Assembly (NCBI GenBank): GCA_035529155.1
Contig: DATKXF010000154.1
Coordinates: forward strand, 1 to 6,761
DNA length: 6,761 nt
Source: JAAEEP01 sp035529155
GTDB lineage: Archaea > Thermoplasmatota > Thermoplasmata > Methanomassiliicoccales > JAAEEP01
Direction: 5' to 3'
Part shown: positions 1 to 5,303 of the stretch, in pieces
Position numbering within the stretch: the first letter of the stretch is position 1
Layout of the letters: every line of letters starts with the position of its first letter
The notes under the pieces: generated by a model
What the model was told of the DNA's origin: nothing
The model's database searches: none
What the model saw: only the letters and a program-made list of their open reading frames with translations
Position numbers and translations under genes: made by a program

Positions 1-436
1 ATGAAAGGAAACAACCGTGTCCAGGGTGGGAGTGGTACCACCCCACTATAATGTAATCGAAACCGCAGCTGTCGAGCGATTCGAAAAGCTGTTCGAATCC
101 TTCCCGGTTGAATCGGACTCTTACCGAAGACGCTTCCAGATCGGTGGTCACCACATCCCTGACAATTGCATAGACAGTCCCTTCATGCTTGTAGAAGGCC
201 CCGAGCATTAGCCCCATCACCTCTCGCCGTTCCGCCGCATGAGCGATGGAATGGTTCCTCATCTTCTCCTCCGCGATCTTTGAAATGAACAGTTCTATTC
301 CCTTTCCGTCCTTCTGATTGAAGGATTCAAGTGAATCTCCTCTCACCCATTTGTGGAGAGCCCATCTTTTCGAGGGCGGTGGGGGGACCTCCGAGATGTT
401 CCTTTCCTTCCCCTTCAAAACGGTTGGGGGTCTCAA
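1..436 (-). CDS. Rpn11-like JAMM/MPN+ metalloprotease (deubiquitinase), 3' end beyond window
   Basis: Predicted zinc isopeptidase that would remove or process the ubiquitin-like protein encoded two genes upstream. The 145 visible residues show a 45-residue N-terminal extension with a proline-rich stretch (residues 17-21), then a JAB/MPN domain. Residues 72-79 read EVMGLMLG, supplying the catalytic Glu72, and residues 131-145 read VGWYHSHPGHGCFLS, supplying zinc ligands His135 and His137 and the conserved Ser145. The final zinc-ligand Asp (expected near 148) lies just past the edge. Both motifs closely match eukaryotic Rpn11/CSN5 rather than bacterial RadC or plain archaeal JAB proteins. The start is TTG at 436, overlapping the E2 stop as TTGA; an in-frame stop lies upstream and GGTGA at 448-444 sits 7 nt before it. 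The next alternative, GTG at 346, would also keep the domain. It is the last visible gene of the E1-Ubl-E2 run. The frame is open throughout. Family assignment is firm; its substrate is inferred. Confidence 0.93.
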   Translation of the reverse strand, partial: MRPPTVLKGKERNISEVPPPPSKRWALHKWVRGDSLESFNQKDGKGIELFISKIAEEKMRNHSIAHAAERREVMGLMLGAFYKHEGTVYAIVRDVVTTDLEASSVRVRFNREGFEQLFESLDSCGFDYIIVGWYHSHPGHGCFLS

Positions 437-942
437 CTGCCCCTCACCACCTTGGGAAGCGGCTTGCAGATCACCGGCGGTACCGTTTTCTTGCCTGAAT
501 TGTAGTACTCCGCCGCCGCTGTACAACTGGATGTTCCAAATGGACTTGTGGGGTTAGGGTTCAGGAGGAGCGTTTCGATCCCCTTCACAAAAGAAAGGAG
601 GGTCGAATTGAAACTCCAATCATGCAGAAGCTTGATACATACATGCCCTCCATCATCGGGCATCATGATATTGGGATGGAAGATCGGGGTCCTCCAAAGA
701 ACAAGGGGTTTCTCGAAGGGATATTCCTCGTTGATAATGATGGAGAAGGTGTGCTCCGTTCTCTTAACCAGATCTTTGACCACCAACTCCAGCGAAGGGA
801 TTTCAACTATATTGATCCTGAACTCGATTGGAAATACGGAAAGATCCTCGTCTGAGATCTCCATCGTATGCTTGAGATATCTGGAACATGATTTTATCTC
901 ATTGTTGAGTCGGGATCTAAGCACTTCCCGGGGGAGGCCCAT
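433..942 (-). CDS. E2 ubiquitin-conjugating enzyme (UBC fold)
   Basis: Predicted E2: accepts the activated modifier from the E1 as a thioester and passes it to substrate lysines. The 169-residue protein covers one UBC domain with a short tail. Visible landmarks in order are the YPFEKP turn (74-79), the HPN tripeptide (89-91; Asn stabilises the oxyanion), catalytic Cys102 in GHVCIKLL, Trp109, the LLLNPNPTSPF segment (125-135; compare the eukaryotic LL-PNP-DPL motif), and the final AAAEYY helix. Spacing from HPN to Cys is about the eukaryotic one, with two or three extra residues (MMPDDG) in the loop. The tail (148-169) has a Lys pair and several prolines. The ATG at 942 directly follows the modifier's TAG, and GGAGG at 951-947 precedes it. 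The 3' end overlaps the protease start by 4 nt, which suggests coupled translation. A true E2 here argues against a purely sulfur-carrier role for the locus. RWD or UEV pseudo-enzymes are unlikely because the Cys is present. Confidence 0.94.
   Translation of the reverse strand: MGLPREVLRSRLNNEIKSCSRYLKHTMEISDEDLSVFPIEFRINIVEIPSLELVVKDLVKRTEHTFSIIINEEYPFEKPLVLWRTPIFHPNIMMPDDGGHVCIKLLHDWSFNSTLLSFVKGIETLLLNPNPTSPFGTSSCTAAAEYYNSGKKTVPPVICKPLPKVVRGS
444..448 (-). promoter_or_regulatory. Shine-Dalgarno site for the Rpn11-like gene
   Basis: GGTGA lies inside the last codons of the E2 gene, 7 nt before the TTG at 436. It matches the archaeal anti-SD (complement GGAGGTGATC) and is the main reason to accept a TTG start overlapping the E2 stop. 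Confidence 0.55.
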
Positions 943-1182
943 CTATCCTCCCTCTGGATCGGGTATCAGTTCCAGTTGGTCTCCGTCCATGATTTTCGCG
1001 TCAGCCACTGTCTGCTGTCCCCTGAGCAGTCGCTTGCCGCATCGCAGCACATAAGCACCTGGGTCCTTCTCCCAGTAACCAGCGGCGCCCTCGATGATCT
1101 CCTCGACGGTATTCTCCGCTTCAAGTTCCATATCCACCGTCGCTCCTGTCTCAGCGTTCCTTACCCGTATCCTCAGAGGCAT
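943..1182 (-). CDS. Ubiquitin-like modifier with exposed C-terminal Gly-Gly
   Basis: Small beta-grasp protein, 79 residues from this start. It opens MPLRIRVRN, matching ubiquitin's first strand (MQIFVKT), continues with a TVEEIIEG helix (about 25-32), a Leu-Arg-Cys-Gly-Lys-Arg-Leu segment (46-52) corresponding to ubiquitin's RLIFAGKQL, and a DGDQLEL last strand. It ends PDPEGG. The Gly-Gly (78-79) is immediately followed by the stop codon, so no C-terminal processing is needed before activation. Three lysines (39, 50, 63) could accept chains. I prefer ATG 1182 over the in-frame ATG at 1194 because GGTGATC (1191-1185) lies before it at ideal spacing and because it aligns with ubiquitin Met1; the longer form has 83 residues. 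The gene sits between E1 and E2. Sulfur carriers of the MoaD/ThiS/SAMP type share fold and tail, so dual use is possible, but the E2 and JAMM partners favour protein conjugation. Confidence 0.9.
   Translation of the reverse strand: MPLRIRVRNAETGATVDMELEAENTVEEIIEGAAGYWEKDPGAYVLRCGKRLLRGQQTVADAKIMDGDQLELIPDPEGG
947..951 (-). promoter_or_regulatory. Shine-Dalgarno site of the E2, embedded in the modifier's Gly-Gly codons
   Basis: The last two sense codons of the modifier are GGA GGA, followed by TAG and then the E2 ATG at 942. GGAGG sits 4 nt before that ATG, so the same bases encode the conjugating C-terminus and provide a ribosome site. The spacing is short but usable. Confidence 0.5.
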
Positions 1183-1184
1183 CT

Positions 1185-1191
1185 GATCACC
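1185..1191 (-). promoter_or_regulatory. Strong Shine-Dalgarno site deciding the modifier's start
   Basis: GGTGATC, a 7-base match to the 16S 3' end complement, ends 2 nt before ATG 1182. In register with full GGAGGTGATC this equals a 7-nt spacer from the purine core. No such site precedes ATG 1194, whose upstream bases read GGCCTCCCAG. Confidence 0.6.
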
Positions 1192-1230
1192 CATCTGGGA
1201 GGCCCGATGTGATTATGTAGGTTTCTATCA

Positions 1231-1245
1231 CAGTTAGTATAACTG
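1231..1245. repeat. Perfect 6-3-6 inverted repeat over the putative internal promoter
   Basis: CAGTTAGTATAACTG has arms CAGTTA/TAACTG around GTA. It overlaps the TATA-like element. No T-run follows on either strand, so a terminator is less likely than an operator or chance. Confidence 0.45.
1235..1242 (-). promoter_or_regulatory. Possible TATA box for an internal promoter before the modifier gene
   Basis: TTATACTA on the minus strand lies in the 81-bp gap between the E1 stop and the modifier start. A start of transcription about 25 nt downstream, near 1212, would give a 30-nt leader to ATG 1182. This would let modifier, E2 and protease be made without E1. The purine-rich BRE expected upstream is weak, so this is tentative. 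Confidence 0.3.
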
Positions 1246-1263
1246 ATACTGAGAACCAGCTCG

Positions 1264-2115
1264 TTAAAGCTGATGGAGGGGACAATCTGGATCAAATGAC
1301 ATTTCGAACTCCTCGGACATGCCGGTCATGCCGTTGTAGAAGAACGCGTGTCGTATGCATCTATCCTCAAGTCCACTCGCGATCTTCAGAGCTTCTCTGA
1401 CCTGGATGGCTGCGATGACGCTCGTGGTCGTGATCTCTGCTGGCATCTTCGGTTCGAAGTAACTGACCTCCCTGCCGGTACAGGAAAAACGCTTTTCCAG
1501 CACACGATAGTGTGATCGATTGAGGCCGCATTGGAAGCATGGCGTTCTTGGTGGGAGCACGACCTGAACCTTTCCCGCCATTCCGCTTGTTCCTCCGTCT
1601 ATGTAGGGAATGTCCATTTGATAAGAATGGGAATTTGCATGCAGTCTCGCCGCAATATTGTCCAGGCATCCCAGGACAATGTTGAACTCTCCCCAACTAT
1701 CCTCGGTCAGTTCTTCTATCCTGCAGGTTCTGGATTCGATTTTCACCACTGGATCGAGTTCCATTGCTCTTTCAGCCACTACCAGTGCCTTCATCTCTTT
1801 GCGTTGGGAGTTCCCTTCCCTGAAGAACAGGCATCGATTCAGGTTGGATAGAACGATGTGATCCATATCCACGAGGACCAGATCCCTGAATCCAGAAAGT
1901 ACTAGGTTCTTCACCACCTCGTTTCCAAGGGCTCCGGCCCCGATAACCAGACATCTCATGCTGTGAACGGAATCCAGGTCTATCCAACCAATTCTCTTGG
2001 TCCGGTCAAACCGGTCCGAGTCTTCCTTGCCTGGTACGAGGGCATCAGACATCCCATGGGCACAGGACGGAGCCCTTAAGAGCTTGACGGGCTGAGAATC
2101 ACAATCGTCACTCAA
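1264..2115 (-). CDS. E1-like activating enzyme (ThiF/UBA3 family)
   Basis: Predicted to adenylate the modifier's C-terminal glycine and form a thioester. The 283 residues show a Rossmann nucleotide site GAGALG (59-64), Asp83 and Asp85 in VDMD, the SNLNR motif (90-94, Arg finger Arg94), Lys106, and GCLDN with the magnesium-binding Asp152. Zinc ligands are CFQC (193-196) and CPLH (278-281), where most relatives have a second CxxC. Cys212 in FSCTG occupies the catalytic-Cys position of UBA3 (PMCT) and Uba4. The stretch KNLVLSGF...DMD..VLSNLNR resembles UBA3 more than MoeB. Length is that of MoeB/ThiF: there is no room for a ubiquitin-fold domain or a large Cys-domain insert, so E2 recruitment must work differently. 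The start is uncertain: TTG 2115 (in-frame stop just upstream, GTGAT 8 nt before) or ATG 2052 (Met22); residues 1-30 show no conserved feature. First gene of the minus-strand cluster. Confidence 0.92.
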   Translation of the reverse strand: MSDDCDSQPVKLLRAPSCAHGMSDALVPGKEDSDRFDRTKRIGWIDLDSVHSMRCLVIGAGALGNEVVKNLVLSGFRDLVLVDMDHIVLSNLNRCLFFREGNSQRKEMKALVVAERAMELDPVVKIESRTCRIEELTEDSWGEFNIVLGCLDNIAARLHANSHSYQMDIPYIDGGTSGMAGKVQVVLPPRTPCFQCGLNRSHYRVLEKRFSCTGREVSYFEPKMPAEITTTSVIAAIQVREALKIASGLEDRCIRHAFFYNGMTGMSEEFEMSFDPDCPLHQL

Positions 2116-2140
2116 ACCCTTTCATCACACAGGCCAGCTT

Positions 2141-2157
2141 CAGAAAAGATTTATATG
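2141..2157 (+). promoter_or_regulatory. BRE and TATA box of the trpS-trmO-pheS operon
   Basis: CAGAAAAGA followed by TTTATATG (2150-2157) is a typical archaeal BRE/TATA pair. Initiation about 27 nt downstream, near 2178, leaves a short leader of about 14 nt before ATG 2192. This is the only strong promoter seen ahead of the three plus-strand genes. Confidence 0.72.
2149..2156 (-). promoter_or_regulatory. TATA box for the E1 gene (minus strand)
   Basis: ATATAAAT on the minus strand lies about 35-40 nt upstream of the TTG at 2115. A start near 2127 would give a leader of roughly 12 nt. It is the same DNA as the trpS TATA box read on the other strand, and the minus-side BRE is poor, so it is weaker than the trpS direction. 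Confidence 0.4.
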
Positions 2158-2182
2158 ACATCTAGCTTCTACTCGCTGGCAC

Positions 2183-2186
2183 GGTG
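2183..2186 (+). promoter_or_regulatory. Shine-Dalgarno site of trpS
   Basis: GGTG with a 5-nt spacer before ATG 2192, consistent with the archaeal GGAGGTGATC register. Confidence 0.5.
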
Positions 2187-2191
2187 CTACG

Positions 2192-3310
2192 ATGGCCAAC
2201 CAATTCGTTGTCACGCCATGGGAAGTCTCGGGCGAGATTGACTACGACCTTTTGATCGAGAAATTCGGTACCAAGAGGATCGACGAGGAGCTCCTTGATC
2301 GCCTGGCGAGTTATGGCGAGCTTCACCCCATGCTGAGGAGGAGCATAGTTTACTCCCATCGGGATCTGGAGTGGATCCTAGACCTCTACGACAAGGGGGA
2401 GGAATTCTATCTTTATACCGGACGAGGACCTTCAGGTCACACCCATCTCGGACATCTCATGCCCTGGATGTTCACCAAATACCTCCAGGACACGTTCGGG
2501 GCGAAGCTGTACTTCCAGCTTACCGATGACGAGAAATTCCTTTTCAGCGAATCGCTTACCTTTGACGATACAAACACTCACGCTCTGGAGAACGCCCTTG
2601 ATGTAATGGCTCTGGGGTTCGACCCAGAGAAGACCAGGTTCATTCAGGATACGATCCACATAAGGAGGTTGTATCCACTGGCTCTCAAGGTAGCCAAAAA
2701 GGTGACATTCTCCACCGCGAAGGCCGTCTTTGGGTTCGATAACAGCACCAATATCGGTAGCATATTCTACACAAGCATCCAAGCTGCACCGGCTTTCCTT
2801 GGCTCGGAACTTGCGGGAAGGAATGTCCCCTGTCTCATTCCCTGTGGAATAGACCAGGATCCACACTTCAGGGTTGCGAGGGACGTTGCAAACAGCCTTG
2901 GCTACTACAAGCCCTCTCTCATACACAACAAGATGTTCCCTGGCCTTTTGGGTAATGACAAGATGTCTTCATCAATACCCGAATCGACCATCTATACCAC
3001 AGATTCAGCCAAGCAGGTCAAGAAGAAGATCGACAACGCCTTCACCGGCGGTCGAGTATCTGCGGAGGAGCAACGAAAGCTTGGCGGCAATCCAGATGTC
3101 TGTGCCGTCTTTAAGTACCAATTCTTTGTGTTCGAGGAGGAGGACGAGGTCCTGACCGATCTGTACAACCAGTGCACGGGCGGGGGGATACTCTGCGGTG
3201 AGTGCAAGAAGAGGCTTACCCAGAAGATCAACGCTTTCCTGGAAAACCATCAGGCGAAGAGAGAGGAGGCGAGAGCCCATATCAAGGACCTGTGGCTGAG
3301 GGATGAGTGA
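2192..3310 (+). CDS. trpS: Tryptophanyl-tRNA synthetase (archaeal/eukaryotic type)
   Basis: Class I synthetase that charges tRNA-Trp in the cytoplasm. The 372-residue protein has the class I signatures: a HIGH-type motif HLGH (85-88) within GRGPSGHTHLGH, and a KMSKS-type loop KMSSS (257-261). The TDDEKFLF segment and the CGIDQDPHFR motif between them are typical of archaeal and eukaryotic TrpRS and separate it from TyrRS. Length fits the archaeal family. The ATG follows a good promoter and a GGTG site. The stop overlaps the next gene's ATG by one base (TGATG), so trpS and trmO are probably translated in a coupled way. The gene is divergent from the E1 gene. Confidence 0.97.
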   Translation: MANQFVVTPWEVSGEIDYDLLIEKFGTKRIDEELLDRLASYGELHPMLRRSIVYSHRDLEWILDLYDKGEEFYLYTGRGPSGHTHLGHLMPWMFTKYLQDTFGAKLYFQLTDDEKFLFSESLTFDDTNTHALENALDVMALGFDPEKTRFIQDTIHIRRLYPLALKVAKKVTFSTAKAVFGFDNSTNIGSIFYTSIQAAPAFLGSELAGRNVPCLIPCGIDQDPHFRVARDVANSLGYYKPSLIHNKMFPGLLGNDKMSSSIPESTIYTTDSAKQVKKKIDNAFTGGRVSAEEQRKLGGNPDVCAVFKYQFFVFEEEDEVLTDLYNQCTGGGILCGECKKRLTQKINAFLENHQAKREEARAHIKDLWLRDE

Positions 3311-3705
3311 TGGAGATAAATCCCATAGGCTTCGTCAGGAACTCAGCGGAAGAGAAGACAGACTGGGAGACTCTAATATCAGAGCTGGTGATTCTTCCGG
3401 AATACGAGGAGGGTCTCTATCGCATCGAGGAGATGCCCGAGATCTTGGTGATCTTCTACTTTGATCGGGCGGAGGAGATCAAGATGAGGGTTCACCCAAA
3501 GCACGATCACTCAATCCCAAAGGTGGGTGTATTCGCCTCCAGAAGCCCGACCAGACCGAATTTTCTTGGAATAACTAAGGTCAGGCTGCTGGAGCGCAGA
3601 GCCAATGTTCTGGTCATCGAGGGACTCGACGCCCTTAACGGAACACCCATTATTGACATCAAACCAGCAGTTCGCTGGGACCAACTGGACAAAAGTGAGA
3701 AATAG
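3310..3705 (+). CDS. trmO: TrmO/TsaA-family tRNA methyltransferase (t6A37 N6-methylation)
   Basis: SAM-dependent enzyme of the UPF0066 beta-barrel family; characterised bacterial members methylate t6A at position 37 of tRNA-Thr. The 131 residues show the N-terminal NPIGFVRN strand, VHPKHD (about 61-66), the signature GVFASRSPTRPN (73-84) usually written GVFATRSPxRPN, and DALNGTP...DIKP (107-119). The FGxPRQ segment common near the N-terminus of bacterial TrmO is absent, as in short archaeal homologues. I chose ATG 3310, which overlaps the trpS stop by one base; an in-frame GTG at 3307 would add one residue. Second gene of the trpS operon; 23 nt separate it from pheS. Exact tRNA substrate in this organism is not shown by the sequence. 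Confidence 0.9.
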   Translation: MEINPIGFVRNSAEEKTDWETLISELVILPEYEEGLYRIEEMPEILVIFYFDRAEEIKMRVHPKHDHSIPKVGVFASRSPTRPNFLGITKVRLLERRANVLVIEGLDALNGTPIIDIKPAVRWDQLDKSEK

Positions 3706-3728
3706 GGAGTACCGAATTTCTCTGCTAT

Positions 3729-5303
3729 ATGGAAGCCTCGGAGATTCTTGAGGGACTGAGCCCCCAGGAGAAGCGCCTCATCCTGGCGCTGGATCAGCTG
3801 AACGGAAAAGCGAGTGTCGACGATATCTTCGAGGTTGGCGGTTTTAAGCAGATGGTCGAGGTCATGAACGCCGCCTCCTGGCTGCAGTCCAAAGGGCTCG
3901 TCGAAGTTGAAGAAACAACTCGGAATCTTGTCTCAGTGAAAAACGAGAAAGTATTGGATAGATTGATCGAAATCAATTTCCTAAGCATGTTGAATTCCGA
4001 TTTTAAAGGATCTGCAAATCTAGCATCTATCTATGCTGGAACTGATTCACTCAGGAGACATAGTCTATTATCTGAAGATATCCCAATTGCATTAGGATGG
4101 AATCGCCGAAATAATTGGATAGATATCAGGAAGAGTGATGAGGGAACAATAGTGTCCACCACTGCTAGTGGCGAATCTTTTATAAAATCTCACTCACTCG
4201 ATAATCCCTCCTCATTGACCGGTGAAGAGAGAATACTAACGGCTCTCATTGGAGAAGGACCGAAATTTGAGGATGAACTTGGTGATCCAAATCCTGTAGA
4301 GAAATTACGAAAAAGAAAGGAATTCTTTACCGAGAAATTAATCGTAATAAGAACATTGTCATTTACTCCTCTCGGCAGGGAGGTCCTGTCGATGGGCATA
4401 GAGTTGAAGGATGAGGTCGCCCAGCTCACTCCGGAGCTCCTGCAGAGCGGGAAGTGGAGGGATGTGAGCTTCAGGAAGTACGACATCAGGACCTTCGCCC
4501 CTTCTGTGTATCCGGGAAAGAAGCATCCCCTGAGCCGGATGGCGGACGAAGTGCGCCGGATTTTCATCGAGATGGGGTTCGAGGAGATCGACGAAGAGTA
4601 CATTCAACCGGCATTCTGGAACATGGATGCACTGTTCATACCACAGGATCATCCTGCTAGGGAGTTGCAGGATACTTTCTATCTGAAGAATCCGAAGGAG
4701 ATCGAGCTTGAGGATGAGGATATCGTTGACATCATCGCCAAGGTGCACGAGGATGGATGGGAGACCGGCTCATTGGGATGGGGCTACAAGTGGGATCCTG
4801 GAATGGCCAAGAAGGCATTACTTCGCACTCACACCACGGTCAACACAATACGGTACCTGTGGAAGAATCCCGAGCCCCCGATAAAGGTGTTCTCCCTCTC
4901 ACGTGTTTTCAGAAACGAGGCAATCGACGCCACTCACCTGCCCGAGTTCGTGCAGATCGAAGGGATCATCGTGGAGAAGGGGGCTAACCTTGACATGCTT
5001 GTGGGCGTGCTCAAGGAGTTCTACCGCATGATGGGGTTCGAGAACATCCGTGTTCGTCCCGGCTACTTCCCATACACGGAGCCATCGCTCGAGGTCGATG
5101 TTTATTACAACGGCTCTTGGATGGAGCTCGGAGGAGCGGGCATATTCCGACCTGAGGTCACCAAGCCGTTCAAGGTCGAGTATCCTGTGCTGGCATGGGG
5201 GCTCGGTTTCGAGCGGTTGGCCATGCTCAAGTGGAACCTCAGTGATCTGAGGGATCTATACATCAGCGACCTGGACATGCTGAGGCAGAGCTCCATCTTG
5301 TAG
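3729..5303 (+). CDS. pheS: Phenylalanyl-tRNA synthetase alpha subunit (archaeal/eukaryotic type)
   Basis: Catalytic subunit of the alpha2-beta2 PheRS. The 524 residues begin with a winged-helix-like tRNA/DNA-binding region (about 5-70), pass through a variable N-terminal segment, and enter the class II core: motif 1 from HPLSRM (266 onward), ELQDTFYL, motif 2 FRNEAIDATH (394-403), and motif 3 GLGFERL (491-497). Length is at the upper end for archaeal PheS (about 500). The ATG at 3729 lies 23 nt after trmO with no close SD; GGGAG at 3706-3710 is too far to be convincing. The beta subunit gene is not next to it, which is common in archaea. Residues about 59-215 are encoded by strikingly AT-rich DNA with different codon choice, although the frame is intact. 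The 3' end overlaps the opposing winged-helix/TPR gene by 41 nt. Confidence 0.96.
   Translation: MEASEILEGLSPQEKRLILALDQLNGKASVDDIFEVGGFKQMVEVMNAASWLQSKGLVEVEETTRNLVSVKNEKVLDRLIEINFLSMLNSDFKGSANLASIYAGTDSLRRHSLLSEDIPIALGWNRRNNWIDIRKSDEGTIVSTTASGESFIKSHSLDNPSSLTGEERILTALIGEGPKFEDELGDPNPVEKLRKRKEFFTEKLIVIRTLSFTPLGREVLSMGIELKDEVAQLTPELLQSGKWRDVSFRKYDIRTFAPSVYPGKKHPLSRMADEVRRIFIEMGFEEIDEEYIQPAFWNMDALFIPQDHPARELQDTFYLKNPKEIELEDEDIVDIIAKVHEDGWETGSLGWGYKWDPGMAKKALLRTHTTVNTIRYLWKNPEPPIKVFSLSRVFRNEAIDATHLPEFVQIEGIIVEKGANLDMLVGVLKEFYRMMGFENIRVRPGYFPYTEPSLEVDVYYNGSWMELGGAGIFRPEVTKPFKVEYPVLAWGLGFERLAMLKWNLSDLRDLYISDLDMLRQSSIL
3905..4372 (+). other. AT-rich segment inside pheS
   Basis: By manual 60-base counts, GC is 57% at 3781-3840 and 58% at 3841-3900, then drops to 33-47% (mean about 39%) across 3901-4380, then returns to 60% at 4381-4440 and 58% at 4441-4500. 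Both edges fall within about 20 bases. The segment encodes residues about 59-215, the non-catalytic N-terminal region, and is rich in A/T-ending codons. It reads without stops or frame change. Confidence 0.8.

Noticed and set aside
17..557. Two short plus-strand frames opposite the JAMM gene (17-211 and 318-557)
   Set aside because: The minus strand here encodes the Rpn11-like catalytic motifs in one open frame; the plus frames lack motifs and an obvious promoter.
548..1054. Open plus-strand frame of 168 codons opposite the E2 and modifier genes
   Set aside because: It is antisense to clearly conserved E2 residues (HPN, catalytic Cys) and gives low-complexity Ser/Arg-rich protein with no recognisable motif; it is a shadow frame.
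1231..1245. Palindrome as a transcription terminator after the E1 gene
   Set aside because: Arms are only 6 bp and AT-containing, and no T-rich run follows on either strand; an operator or chance repeat is likelier.
1264..2115. Reading the E1 as only a MoeB/ThiF sulfur-carrier activator
   Set aside because: Length fits, but it is clustered with a true E2 and an Rpn11-like JAMM and its core resembles UBA3. A secondary role in sulfur transfer is not excluded.
3706..3728. A separate promoter for pheS in the 23-nt gap after trmO
   Set aside because: The gap is too short to hold a promoter with correct spacing, and only CTATATGG overlapping the start codon resembles TATA; operon transcription from the trpS promoter is simpler.
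4190..4603. Minus-strand frame of 137 codons inside pheS
   Set aside because: Opposite conserved PheRS-alpha sequence, Ser/Phe-rich translation typical of an antisense shadow, no promoter or SD noticed.
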